A stretch of 50,312 bases of DNA from Phragmitibacter sp. (GCA_025361865.1 JANYJH010000100.1:1-50312); one strand, 5' to 3'. Positions 7,567 to 17,120 are shown, counted from the stretch's first letter. A program made the numbers and translations. The notes: generated by a model from the letters alone, not told the origin.

Positions 7567-8243
7567 GTAAGAAGCGAGCATTTGCCAGAGGTCCGTCAGC
7601 TTATCGGCGCGGCAAGCCCCAATTCCCATCGTCAGGGAAGGCATTCCTCATCGTGACCGAGGGTGAGAAGACAGAACCCAACTACTTCAAGGTTCTGCGA
7701 GATCGCTTGCAGATCAACGCCGCTGAAGTGGAGATAGTTCATCCCGCGGGCACCGATCCAATTACGCTCACGAAGAAGGCGATAGAGTTGCGTGAAGCAC
7801 GGAGGAAACTTGCGAAGAAGGGGTTCGCTATCGCCTATGATGAGGTGTGGGTGGCATTTGATTTGGAAAAGCCTCACGACGAGCGGCGGAGATTGGCCGA
7901 GCAGGCGATGGGGATGAAGCAAGCTGCTGAGATTCGATTTGCGATTTCGGATCCATGTTTTGAGTTCTGGCTATTGCTTCATGGCGAATACACGACGAGC
8001 CCGTTCGTGGATTGTGATTCAGTTGTAAAGCGACTAGAGAAGCACTGGCCCGCATATTCCAAAGGGCAACCGCCTTCACAGCCTTTTCTGGGAAAGCTAC
8101 CCGTCGCTATGACAAACGCTCAACGTTGCCGTGAGCACCACCGTTCAAATGAAGGCGACGGCAATCCTTCAACGAAGGTCGATGTTCTTGTGAAAAATCT
8201 AAATGCGGCGACGCGTGGACATTTGCAATTTCAACTAACATGA
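7563..8243 (+). CDS. RloB/AbiLii-like protein
   Basis: This 226-residue protein matches the RloB family pattern: FLIVTEGEKTEPNYF with Glu33 and Glu38 (a TOPRIM-like acidic element), DEVWVAFDLEK with Asp100, SDPCFEFWLLLH at about 129-140 and the closing NPSTKVDVLV. RloB proteins are believed to be the nuclease-like effectors partnered with an ATPase sensor such as RloA. The usual second Asp after FD is replaced by LEK here. Its ATG overlaps the RloA stop. A role in phage defence is inferred from family and context and is not shown by the sequence itself. Confidence 0.88.
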   Translation: MSKKRAFARGPSAYRRGKPQFPSSGKAFLIVTEGEKTEPNYFKVLRDRLQINAAEVEIVHPAGTDPITLTKKAIELREARRKLAKKGFAIAYDEVWVAFDLEKPHDERRRLAEQAMGMKQAAEIRFAISDPCFEFWLLLHGEYTTSPFVDCDSVVKRLEKHWPAYSKGQPPSQPFLGKLPVAMTNAQRCREHHRSNEGDGNPSTKVDVLVKNLNAATRGHLQFQLT

Positions 8244-8259
8244 CATTAGCCAACGCGGC

Positions 8260-8514
8260 ATGAGCACTTTGGCTGACCTCTACGACCCGCTCACCATGCC
8301 CACCGCGATGGCCAAGGCTCATGCGAGTTTGGATAAAGCCGTGGAGAGGTGCTACCTCGCCAAAGCCTCCATTCTGACTGCGATGCGTGAACACTGCTCC
8401 GTCGCAACCCCACCTCCCCAGGAGAATAGACCTCTTCCAATTTCACTCGTGACTGGGCACAAACGCATCACAGGCGAGCTACCTTCATCACGTTCTTCTG
8501 AATCTTACCCGTAG
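8260..8514 (+). pseudogene. Relic of the C-terminus of an MmeI/YeeA-type DNA methyltransferase
   Basis: The first 33 codons read LADLYDPLTMPTAMAKAHASLDKAVERCY, a stretch that closely resembles the C-terminal helix segment of large class I DNA methyltransferases of the MmeI/YeeA kind (usual form LADLYDPLTMPxxLxxAHxxLDRAVDxCY). In intact proteins this sits hundreds of residues after the catalytic domain. Here it follows an ATG only 16 bases after rloB, and the tail after residue 33 no longer matches, so the gene has lost its front and its end is degraded. It may still be translated as a short orphan. I read it as debris of a restriction-modification gene beside the RloAB pair. Confidence 0.55.
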
Positions 8515-8557
8515 GAGATATTATAACGAAGTTGGCTAGCGGTGACGAAATAGGTCC

Positions 8558-9969
8558 TCAAGCAATCACGCCTTCCACCACATTCCCGTAGCTCACGGGC
8601 ACGGGACGATCCGCGCCGTCATGGACTTCGGTGTGAGGGTTGAGGCCCATTAGATGATACATGGTCGCGGCTAGGTCATCCGGTGAGACGGGGTTCTCAG
8701 CGGGGTGCTCGCCGTTCTTGTCGGATGCGCCATAAACGAAGCCGCGCTTCGTGCCACCACCGGCGAGGAGCGCAGTGTAACAGTGGGGCCAGTGATCACG
8801 GCTGAGGCTCTTATTCACATGCGGCGTCCGCCCAAATTCACCGACCCAGACCACGAGCGTGTCATTGAGCAGACCGCGTTCATCCAGGTCATTCAGTAAC
8901 GTGACAAGGTCTGCTCCGTCATCGGCAGGTGGCGCTTCTCGATGATGGGGAACATGCGTGTGTTGTCGAATCCATGCGTGTCCCAGCCACCGTCAAGGGC
9001 CGTGCGCCCGCCGATGCTTGAATCAAAAGTCACGGTCACGAACTTCACTCCTGCCTCGACCATGCGCCGCGCTAGGAGACAGCTTTGACCATAAGTCGTG
9101 CGCCCATAAGCATCGCGGGTCTGCGGCGTTTCCTTGCTCAAATCGAAGGCTTCCCGCAACTGAGTGCTGTGGAGCATGGCGAGCGCCTTGTCGTAATAGC
9201 TGTCGAGCCCTTGAGCGGCGGTTGAGTAATCCATGAGACGGCTTTGCGCATCCACGATCTTCTGCATCTCCCGTCGTGCGGCCAAGCGCTCATACGTGAT
9301 GCCTTCAGGAAGACTCAACTCCGGCAGGGCAAAGTGCGGATCGTTCGGATCAGTCGTCACCAGAAAAGGATCGTGGCCTTTGCCGAGGAAGCTGGAGAAC
9401 TGGCCCGGCGTCACCGTGCCATCACTGCAAATATAAGGCAGATGCATGGCGGAGGGAATCTCACCGCGCGAAGGACTGAGCAAGTCCACGAAGCTCGTGT
9501 AGGCGGGGAACAAATCAGGCGTGTCCTTCAGCCGCTGGTCATCGCTCGGCGGCGCATGGCCTGTGAGCGCGTAGTAGCCGGCGGAGTTGTGATTCTTCAT
9601 CGTGTGGTTCATGGACCGGATGAGCGTCACCTTGTCCATGATCTGCGCCGTCTTGGGCAGGAGAGAGTTCACCTGAATGCCGTCCGCCTTGGAAGACATC
9701 GGTTTGTGAAACCCCCGGATGCCGCTGGGCGCATCAGGTTTCATATCGAACGTCTCCAGATGGCTCGGGCCACCCCATTGGAAAAGGAAGATCACGCTCT
9801 TCGCCTTCGCACTGGGGTTCTTCTGCTTGTTCTCCTCAGCCGCGCGCAAGAGCTTCGGCAGATTCATCCCCAGCATTCCCATGCCGCCAATGCGCAAGAC
9901 CGAACGACGGCTCAACAAACGAGTCGCGTGGAAATCTGCGCAGGCAGTGGAAGGAGAGAACTTTTTCAT
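8558..9969 (-). pseudogene. DUF1501 Tat-exported protein, broken by a frameshift
   Basis: The 5' part (9969 to 8893, 358 codons) starts with a twin-arginine signal (SRRSVLRIGG) and continues with typical DUF1501 features: FLFQWGGPSHLETFDMKPDAP, RSMNHTMKNHNSAGYYALTG and GGWDTHGFD. It then runs into a stop after TEQTLSRY. In the next frame, LLNDLDERGLLNDTLVVWVGEFGRTPHVN continues the family without loss, ending at 8558. A single base is missing near 8900-8906 to join the frames (TTGTC|ACG). Members of this family are secreted sulfatase-fold proteins found beside planctomycete cytochromes. The defect may be a true mutation or a sequencing error; the downstream part is otherwise well conserved. 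Confidence 0.85.
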
Positions 9970-10077
9970 GCCGTCGCCGCAGCGATAAGATAAGAACGCG
10001 AGCGGCCCAAGTAGTCTTTCCTCCCCACTCCCGCTAAGTCTTGCGTATAACTTCGGAATCCAGTAACCTCATCGCGA

Positions 10078-13000
10078 ATGCTTTTCCCCCTGAAGCGTGC
10101 CCTTTGGTTAGTCGTCGCGACAGGTATCGTCGTGTGCATCGGCTATCTCTGCAAGGGATCGGGGCCAAGCGTTTACTCCCCAACGAAAGCGCCTTCAAAC
10201 CAAACCGTCGTCGCCAAGCACGTTACGGAAGATTCTCACGCCTCATCAGTAACGGCGAATATCCTTTCTCCCCAACCGCCCGCATCTCTCGCAACCAAAC
10301 TGGGCCGACTCCCACTCACGGTGCTGCCCTCCATGAACAGCGGCTCCCCGCCGATGGACAATGGATTGCCCGCAGAGGTGAAAAAGGGCCGCCTCATTGA
10401 GCAACGCGAATCCGCCATGACCGCGAACGGGCAGAAGCGGCGCGCCACGGTGTATGAGACCACTTTCAAACACCCCTTCCTCCGCGTTGAAGAGATTATG
10501 GTTCGCGATGCCGCCACGGGGAATGAGAAGACGCTGAGCCGCTCCGTCATGGTCGCGGATCATGTGCTGGTGCGCTTACAGAACGGCGCACAAGAGGCGC
10601 AACTGGTCGCCCACGTCGCCAGTTTGGGCTTGAGTATTCGGCGTCATTTGCCGAACTCCGCGCTCTACCTCATCGCGTTTCCGAACCACAGCGTTGCCGA
10701 GTTTGATCGCGTGATGACGGCGTTTGAGAAGACGCCGGGGCCAGCCGCCTATGCGGAACCGGACTTCATCGCGCAGGCCAGTGTTGACCCTGTGACGCCG
10801 AATGATGCCTCCTTCGCCTTGCAGTGGGCGTTGCATAACACGGGCCAGACAGGCGGCGTTTCTGGTGCGGACATCAAGGCCCCTGAAGCGTGGAGCACGA
10901 CCCTCGGCAGCTCCAGCATCGTGGTCGCCGTCATTGATACGGGCATGGATTACACGCACCCGGATCTCGCCGCCAATGTGTGGTCGAATCCCGATGAAAC
11001 CGCCGGTGATGGCTTGGATAATGACCACGATGGCTACATCGATGACACACGCGGCTGGAACTTCTATGCGGGCACGAATGATCCGATGGATGATCACGGC
11101 CACGGCTCACACACGGCTGGGATTTTAGGAGCCGTCGGAGGCAATGCCACGGGCATCTCCGGCGTGTGCCAGCATGTCAAAATCATGCCGCTGAAGTTCC
11201 TCTCCGCCAGTGGCAGCGGCAGTGACTCCGACGCCATCGAAGCCATCCGCTACGCAACAGCGCATCATGCCGTCCTCAGCTCGAATTCATGGGGCGGAGC
11301 TGATTTCACGCAGTCGATGCTGGAGGCCATTCAAGAGGCCAACACAGCGGGCATTGGCTTCATCGCCGCCGCAGGAAATGCGGCTACGAATAATGACGAA
11401 ATCCCCAGCTATCCGGCTTCATTCCAGTCAGACAATGTCATCTCCGTGGCCGCGACGAATGCCTCTGATGCCTTGTCCAATTTCTCCAATTACGGCAAGA
11501 CCTCGGTCCATCTCGGTGCTCCCGGTGAGAGCATCTACTCGACTTATAAAGCGGGCGGCTATACCACCATGAGCGGCACCTCAATGGCCACGCCGCATGT
11601 GGCGGGCGCGGCAGCATTGCTGAAATCCGCCAATCAAAATCTCACCTTTGCCCAAATCAAACAAGCGCTCCTGACGCAGACGGATGCGCTTCCGAGCTTG
11701 AATAACAAAAGCATCTCTGGAGGTCGCTTGAATGTGAACAAGGCCCTCGTGCCTGCCACCAGCCCGTTGGTCACGCTGACCAGCGTCACCATTGATGACA
11801 CCGCTGGCGGCAATGGCGACGGCATTCTCAGTCCCGGTGAGTCGGCCACATTGGCCATTCAATTAACCAATATCGGCGCGTTCAATGCCCCTGGTCTCCA
11901 GGCCACACTGGCGCTGAAATCAGCCGATCCACTCATCACGCTGACCCAGCCCACGAGTGGCTTCGGCACCTTGCTTCCCAATGGTCAGGCCACCAATACA
12001 GCCACGCCTTTCGCGCTTAGCATTGATGCCAGCAAGACCACGCCTGCTGATGTGCCGATGACGCTCACCGTCACGGACTCCGCGAGCCACACCTGGACGC
12101 TGGATGTGACCTTGCACATCTACACCGTCACCACCTTGAGCGGTCTGGTCACGAAGGTCACCGGCGGTGATCCGATCCAAGGTGCGACCATTGAAATCAA
12201 AGGCCCCGTCAATACCACGACGACCACACTGGCGAACGGCACCTATTCCATCCCGCTGGTGAATGGCACTTACAGCGTCATCGCCAAGGCCACGAACTTG
12301 AATCCATCGGCCCCGCAGAGTGTGACGCTGCCACCGTCCAAGGCCAATGTGAACTTCGCGCTCGGTTATTCCACCGTCCAAGTTTCAGCCACTTCCCTGA
12401 CTTCCACGCAGTATGAGGACGACATCAAAACGCAGACCTTCACCCTCACGAACAACGGTGATCTGCCCCTGACTTACCGCATTCAGGAAGTCCCGCATAA
12501 TACGGCCTCTGCTTCTGTAAAGCCCTCTGCTGCGAGCTGGCCGCAGAACAGCGCGCTTCTGGCCAAGCCGGTGCGCCGTGTTCAGGAAGGCGTGGCTGCG
12601 ATCAAAGCACCGTCCATTCATGCCAGCGATGTCACCTTGATCCCACCGCATAAAATCCCGTTCCTTGATGGCTTCGAGAGCGGGAACTGGACGGATAACT
12701 GGTATGCCACTTATGGCGCGGCCAACACGCGTGAGGTCGTCACGAATCAGGCCGCACGCGGCACGCACAGTCTTCATCTGAAGAACGTCGGTCCTGATGA
12801 TGGCCACTTCACAGGCGTCCATTCAGAGTTCGACTACGGCATCTCCCCCGGCTATGTGGGGTTCTGGGTGCGGCCCGGTGCGCGGGATTCAGCCACGAGC
12901 TACGTCGTGCTCACGGACGTTTATTGGTTCTGGCTCTTTGAATGGGCCTGGTTCTTTGCCAGTGATAACGGGCGCTTCTACATCAACGGTGATGTGGGCG

Positions 13001-14040
13001 GAAACCAGAGCTTCGTGTATGACGCGAACACTTGGTATCATGTGGAGCTGCGGAACATCGACTGGACGGCGAAGGCCTTTGATTACTACGTGAACGGCAC
13101 GCTCATCCAAGCCAGCGTCCCGATGCGCAACCCTGACTACGTGGGCGGTCTGGCTTATCCGATCATCTATAATTACTCCGCTGGAGTCGATGCCTGGTGG
13201 GATGATTTCCAGGTGTCTGCGGATGCTTTGAACTGGCTCGGCCTCTCCGCAAAACAAGGCACCATCGCGCCCGGTGCCAGCGCCACGATCACCGTGACGT
13301 TCAATGCCACCGACATCGCGCCCGGAGCTACGCAAGGCGATCTCTCCATCCTCACGAATGCCGCCGTCGCACCGAACGTCACGCTTCCCATCACGATGAA
13401 TGTGGAGATGCCCGCCGTGACGTTTGCTTCATCAGGCTCTGGCCCGATCTCCGTGGCCTTTAATACCCCATCGCCCACCGCGCAGGTCTATTTTACCACG
13501 GACAGCACTACGCCCACGATCAGCAGTCCTTCGGTTTCCAGTGACGGCTCGCTTCAGCTTCAACGCACCACTACCCTGAGGGCTTGCGCGATCATGCACG
13601 GCTATGTTGGTCCCGTGACCCAGCGCACCTTTGCCATCACGGATACCGATGGCCACGGCCTGCCGGATTGGTGGCAAATGCTGCACTTTGGCCATTTGGG
13701 GATCGATCCTCTCGGGGATGATGACAACGACGGTCGCAACAACTGGATTGAGTTCGTAACAGGAACAGACCCGCTGGCAGTGGACAAGTTTGCAGCCACC
13801 TTGGCCACCAATGCCAATGCCACCTCCGGCCTGAATACCAGCTCCGTCGTCATCGGTCCCACCGTCACCTGGCTATCCATCTTGGGTCGCATTTACACCG
13901 TGGAAAGCAGCACTGATCTGGTCACCTGGACCGTCGCCAGTGGTCCTTTGACCGGCAGCGGCTCAGTGATGAGTTTCCAAGACGCGAACGTCAGCGGCGT
14001 ATCGCGCCAGTTCTATCGAGTGCGAGCGGCGTTGCCTTGA
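10078..14040 (+). CDS. Large secreted subtilisin-family (S8) serine protease
   Basis: The 1320-residue protein has a signal segment (about 8-25), an I9-like propeptide region (about 160-240) and an intact subtilase domain with Asp287 in VIDTGMDYTHPD, His342 in HGHGSHTAG, the oxyanion Asn434 in AAAGN and Ser502 in SGTSMATPHVAG. Downstream are a carboxypeptidase-regulatory-like beta domain (about 685-765), a LamG-like region with FESGNWTDNWY (about 862-1050), a chitobiase C-terminal-like domain (about 1119-1185, YFTTDSTTPT) and a TSP3-like Ca2+-binding stretch DTDGHGLPDWW (about 1188-1230). It is likely an extracellular protease; the C-terminal end resembles the cell-surface or export tails of verrucomicrobial proteins. 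Confidence 0.93.
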   Translation: MLFPLKRALWLVVATGIVVCIGYLCKGSGPSVYSPTKAPSNQTVVAKHVTEDSHASSVTANILSPQPPASLATKLGRLPLTVLPSMNSGSPPMDNGLPAEVKKGRLIEQRESAMTANGQKRRATVYETTFKHPFLRVEEIMVRDAATGNEKTLSRSVMVADHVLVRLQNGAQEAQLVAHVASLGLSIRRHLPNSALYLIAFPNHSVAEFDRVMTAFEKTPGPAAYAEPDFIAQASVDPVTPNDASFALQWALHNTGQTGGVSGADIKAPEAWSTTLGSSSIVVAVIDTGMDYTHPDLAANVWSNPDETAGDGLDNDHDGYIDDTRGWNFYAGTNDPMDDHGHGSHTAGILGAVGGNATGISGVCQHVKIMPLKFLSASGSGSDSDAIEAIRYATAHHAVLSSNSWGGADFTQSMLEAIQEANTAGIGFIAAAGNAATNNDEIPSYPASFQSDNVISVAATNASDALSNFSNYGKTSVHLGAPGESIYSTYKAGGYTTMSGTSMATPHVAGAAALLKSANQNLTFAQIKQALLTQTDALPSLNNKSISGGRLNVNKALVPATSPLVTLTSVTIDDTAGGNGDGILSPGESATLAIQLTNIGAFNAPGLQATLALKSADPLITLTQPTSGFGTLLPNGQATNTATPFALSIDASKTTPADVPMTLTVTDSASHTWTLDVTLHIYTVTTLSGLVTKVTGGDPIQGATIEIKGPVNTTTTTLANGTYSIPLVNGTYSVIAKATNLNPSAPQSVTLPPSKANVNFALGYSTVQVSATSLTSTQYEDDIKTQTFTLTNNGDLPLTYRIQEVPHNTASASVKPSAASWPQNSALLAKPVRRVQEGVAAIKAPSIHASDVTLIPPHKIPFLDGFESGNWTDNWYATYGAANTREVVTNQAARGTHSLHLKNVGPDDGHFTGVHSEFDYGISPGYVGFWVRPGARDSATSYVVLTDVYWFWLFEWAWFFASDNGRFYINGDVGGNQSFVYDANTWYHVELRNIDWTAKAFDYYVNGTLIQASVPMRNPDYVGGLAYPIIYNYSAGVDAWWDDFQVSADALNWLGLSAKQGTIAPGASATITVTFNATDIAPGATQGDLSILTNAAVAPNVTLPITMNVEMPAVTFASSGSGPISVAFNTPSPTAQVYFTTDSTTPTISSPSVSSDGSLQLQRTTTLRACAIMHGYVGPVTQRTFAITDTDGHGLPDWWQMLHFGHLGIDPLGDDDNDGRNNWIEFVTGTDPLAVDKFAATLATNANATSGLNTSSVVIGPTVTWLSILGRIYTVESSTDLVTWTVASGPLTGSGSVMSFQDANVSGVSRQFYRVRAALP

Positions 14041-14456
14041 TACGAGATAGTGATAAAAATATACTTGCATCTTGGGTGTAAACCGCAAAGGATGCGCGAT
14101 GCTTCTTGCACCAAACAGCGGCATGGTATTTTCCGCACGGACATCCTTTGATGAACAACGAGAGACCTTCTCGACGGCTCAAGGAACTTCCCGGATAGGA
14201 GCGAGACCGCCTCGCATGGGCTCTGAATCTCCCTTTTGTCACCGAGGCCTTCTTGATCCATTCAGAGAAGGCCTCGCTCACGTTCGGGCCCTTCTTTTCC
14301 CTACCGAGACAGCCTTGCCCGCACCCGTGCGCCTCCATTCGTTTGCGAGACCTGCTCGCTTAAAATGAGGCGCTCTCGCTGCTTCCGAGAGACTCTCGCA
14401 TCCAGCGAGAACTCCATTTCCCTAGTAACTGAACCCCAAACGCAAAACCAGACACC
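14041..14456. other. Non-coding gap with clustered GAG/CTC-type hairpins
   Basis: This 416-base gap has no gene I can support. It is dense in small hairpins of the form CGAG-N5-CTCG: CGAGA-GACCT-TCTCG (14159-14173), GCGAG-ACCGC-CTCGC (14201-14215), GCGAG-ACCTG-CTCGC (14345-14359) and CTCTCG...CGAGAG (14373-14391). The first and last 60 bases look ordinary. The function is unknown; they could be terminators or a REP-like cluster. Confidence 0.55.
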
Positions 14457-15077
14457 ATGGCCACAGACATCCTCCCTCAATCCTACGAAAACCTCTATAA
14501 CTGGCTTCTCAACTTCGATGCGAAGCTTCAGACGCACGGCACGAAGCTCGGCATGACCGCCGCAGACGTGACCGCCTTTCGCGCAAAGCTCGCGCCTTGG
14601 CTCACGAAGCTCAAAGCTGTGCTGGATGCGCAACACGCGCTCGACCTCGCTAGCGGTCAGGCTCAGAAGGAAGCCGCTGATCAGATGAGTGACCTCCGCC
14701 GTCGCATCCAGAACCTGAAAACCAGTGATGGCTATGACGACGGAATCGGAGCTGACCTCGGCATCGTGGCCACCACCAGCAACTTCGACGCCGCCAGCTA
14801 CCAACCTGAACTGACCTCCGTAGAGGCCTTCCCCGGTCACGTTCGCGTGAAAGGTAAGAAGCTCGGAGCGGACAGCATCAACGTCTCTATGCGACGCAAG
14901 GGAGATGCTGACTTCAAAGTCATCGCCGCCCGCAAGAGCCGCTTCCCCTTTGATGATGATTCCCCTCTGGCCACCGCCGGAACTCCCGAAGTGCGTGAGT
15001 ATCAACTCCGTGGCGTCTTGAACGATGAGGAAATCGGCCAGCCCAGTCCCATCATGAGCGTGACCTACGCGGGATAA
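14457..15077 (+). CDS. Hypothetical protein with C-terminal Fn3-like half
   Basis: I do not recognise a named family. The first ~90 residues are helical with conserved-looking Lys/Ala pattern (FDAKLQTHGTKLGMTAADVTAFR, LAPWLTKLKAVLDAQHAL), with no signal peptide. The second half (about 120-206) alternates beta-strand residues and ends REYQLRGVLNDEEIGQPSPIMSVTYAG, resembling a fibronectin type III strand set. This two-part layout is seen in many copies in verrucomicrobial and planctomycete genomes, but its role is not known to me. ATG at 14457 is the first in frame and is not preceded by a clear Shine-Dalgarno. Confidence 0.7.
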   Translation: MATDILPQSYENLYNWLLNFDAKLQTHGTKLGMTAADVTAFRAKLAPWLTKLKAVLDAQHALDLASGQAQKEAADQMSDLRRRIQNLKTSDGYDDGIGADLGIVATTSNFDAASYQPELTSVEAFPGHVRVKGKKLGADSINVSMRRKGDADFKVIAARKSRFPFDDDSPLATAGTPEVREYQLRGVLNDEEIGQPSPIMSVTYAG

Positions 15078-15094
15078 ACGGTAGAGCATCAAGG

Positions 15095-15156
15095 AGCCCC
15101 TTCGGTTCGCGAGTGATTGGTTTTATAAGAACAGATTACAGGGAACTGAAGGGGCT
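15095..15156. terminator. Imperfect hairpin after the hypothetical protein
   Basis: AGCCCCTTCGGTTC (15095-15108) pairs with GAACTGAAGGGGCT (15143-15156) with one mismatch across a 34-base loop. It follows the stop at 15077 closely, where a transcript end would be expected. No T-run follows. Confidence 0.4.
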
Positions 15157-15306
15157 GGCATGGCATAAGGCGCGGTCTTCGTCTTCGGCAGGCCTCTTGA
15201 AACCAAAGGCAGGGTGAGCTTCATGAACGAGTCTATGGGATTGCAGAAATCTGAGAATCTGGTCATTGGCTCGTTGGCTTGGAAATCACTTAAAACAGTA
15301 AAACCT

Positions 15307-16344
15307 ATGCGCATGAAATGGAAAACATCACTCCTCGCTGCCATGTTTTTGGCGCTATCCCTATCTCCAGTTTCCGCACGCTCATGGACGGACATGCAAG
15401 GACGAAAGCTGGAGGCGGACTTGTTGCGAGTGGAAGGGGCGAGTGCGTTGCTTCGCATCGGAGGTAAGGAAACCCCAGTGCCGTTGGTGAGTCTGAGTGC
15501 AGAGGATCAGGCCTTCATCACGCAGTGGCAGCAGGAACAGCTCGAGGCGGCGATGACCTACGCGGGCACGAAACTGGTGCCCGGCAAGGCCATTCAGGTG
15601 GAGGTGCCCTACAAGGTTGAAACCTACCATAAGCTCGCCCAAGAACAATATGGCAAGCCCACGTCCCTGGTGAAAGTGCTCCTGGCGGTCCCGAAGGATT
15701 TTGATCCTATGAGCCGAAAAAACAAAGTGCTTCTGGTCCACGCCACCGCCAGCGGAGCGAATGGCGGCCGCAGCATCCTCGCAGCAGGCATGTATCTGCA
15801 AGCCGCCCTGGATGACGGATGGATGGTGCTGGCGAGCGACGGAGAGTTTGGCCAGCCACCGAACAACAAGGACTCGCCCGGCTTCCGGGACGCCCTGGTG
15901 GTGCAGTCTCTGGAAGCCATGAAAGCCACCTGGCCGCACCACAGGGAGTGGACTTATGCGAACGCCGGCTTCTCTGGCGGCTGCGGATATGCGAGCTGGA
16001 CGAGCATCTCCATGAACGAATGGGGCTTTAAGACCACAGGCATGTTCCTGGCCTGCGGCCATTTCTCGCCTGCTCTGTGGGAGAAAGAATACCCGAAACA
16101 CAAACCGAAGGCCGGTTTTCACAACCTCCCTGTCTTCATGAGCTATGGTGACAAGGATACGACTTGCAAGCCTACGACGGCAGATGCGACCATCGCTGCG
16201 ACGAAGGGTGGTAATTACAACACTCTTAAAGTGGAGCACTTTGATGGTGGTCATCAGATGAACAAAGACCACTTCAAAGCCGCGCTGACTTGGTTCGACG
16301 AGCACATGGCTGCCGATAAGAAATCCTTCGGAAGTGCCAAGTGA
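15307..16344 (+). CDS. Secreted alpha/beta hydrolase with N-terminal SHD1-like domain
   Basis: The start is taken at ATG 15307 (MRMKWKTSLLAAM), because the upstream codons of the longer frame lack signal-peptide character. A signal peptide ends near ALSLSPVSARS. The next ~45 residues, RSWTDMQGRKLEADLLRVEGAS..., match an SHD1-like beta domain (SLA1 homology 1) common in verrucomicrobial secreted proteins. The rest is an alpha/beta hydrolase fold with nucleophile elbow GFSGGCGYAS, a late Asp in GDKDTTC and His in FDGGHQMN. It resembles polyhydroxybutyrate depolymerase- or esterase-like hydrolases. Substrate is unknown. Confidence 0.8.
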   Translation: MRMKWKTSLLAAMFLALSLSPVSARSWTDMQGRKLEADLLRVEGASALLRIGGKETPVPLVSLSAEDQAFITQWQQEQLEAAMTYAGTKLVPGKAIQVEVPYKVETYHKLAQEQYGKPTSLVKVLLAVPKDFDPMSRKNKVLLVHATASGANGGRSILAAGMYLQAALDDGWMVLASDGEFGQPPNNKDSPGFRDALVVQSLEAMKATWPHHREWTYANAGFSGGCGYASWTSISMNEWGFKTTGMFLACGHFSPALWEKEYPKHKPKAGFHNLPVFMSYGDKDTTCKPTTADATIAATKGGNYNTLKVEHFDGGHQMNKDHFKAALTWFDEHMAADKKSFGSAK

Positions 16345-16381
16345 GCCGTGAACTAACGAAGTGTGAGCTCGTAAGCCTGTT

Positions 16382-17056
16382 CTACCTTCTTAATTCCTGC
16401 TCCTGCTGTTGGCGGACTTTGAGGATCGTTTGATCGGGGAGCACGCCGCTGAAGTTCGCCAAGGGATAGACGATGCAGTTCCGGCCCAAAATGGAGCCGG
16501 GGCTGATGACGCTGTTGCAGCCGACTTCGGTGTAGTCACCGATGATGGCGCTGAATTTCTTCAGGCCAGTAGCGAGGCGTTCGTCTCCGTGGCGAAGGAT
16601 GACTTCGGCGCGATCCAGTCGGACATTGGACAAAATGACGCCTGCTCCGAGATGGGCTTTGTAGCCGAGCACGGCGTCGCCTACGTAGTTGAAGTGTGGG
16701 ACTTCGCAGTTGTCGAAGAGCACGCAGTTCTTGAATTCGCTGGAGTTTCCGAGCACGCAGTTATCACCGACGACGACGTTCTCCCGCACATAGCAACCGG
16801 TGCGGATCTGGCAGTTCTTCCCGATCCACGCGGGGCCTTTGATGTAAGCACCCAGCTCAACGACTGAGCCTTCACCTAGGAAGACATTCTCGCCCACGAC
16901 GGCGGTGGGATGCACGGTGCCGAGGATGGCGGGTTTCAGATGAGCCTTGAGGTAGTCGCCGATGCGTGACAGAGCCGACCAAACGGGCTGCCCATCGCTG
17001 AATAAGGCGGCGTGGGCGGTGTGGTTGAAATCGAGGTAATCGGCAGCGGGAAACAT
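16382..17056 (-). CDS. GlmU-like left-handed beta-helix acyltransferase
   Basis: The protein is a left-handed parallel beta-helix with many hexapeptide repeats (for example PTAVVGENVFLGEGSVVELGAYIKG and GDNCVLGNSSEFKN) and the GlmU C-terminal-like feature VPHFNYVGDAVLGYKAHLGAGV, whose His and Tyr/Asn line the acetyl-CoA site of glucosamine-1-phosphate acetyltransferase. It lacks the N-terminal uridyltransferase domain of GlmU, so it is an acetyl/acyltransferase acting on a sugar nucleotide, or a regulatory paralogue. The ATG at 17056 is chosen; a TTG at 17080 would add 8 residues. It lies directly downstream of frr on the same strand. Confidence 0.8.
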   Translation of the reverse strand: MFPAADYLDFNHTAHAALFSDGQPVWSALSRIGDYLKAHLKPAILGTVHPTAVVGENVFLGEGSVVELGAYIKGPAWIGKNCQIRTGCYVRENVVVGDNCVLGNSSEFKNCVLFDNCEVPHFNYVGDAVLGYKAHLGAGVILSNVRLDRAEVILRHGDERLATGLKKFSAIIGDYTEVGCNSVISPGSILGRNCIVYPLANFSGVLPDQTILKVRQQQEQELRR

Positions 17057-17120
17057 GGGTAGGAAGGGTTCAAATTCCAAGGCTCAAGTAAAGACTCCAG
17101 TTTCCTCTGCCTGAAGCCTT

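Noticed and set aside
14072-14368. 98-codon frame downstream of the subtilase gene
   Set aside because: It spans the hairpin cluster, has no recognisable domain and no clear ribosome binding site.
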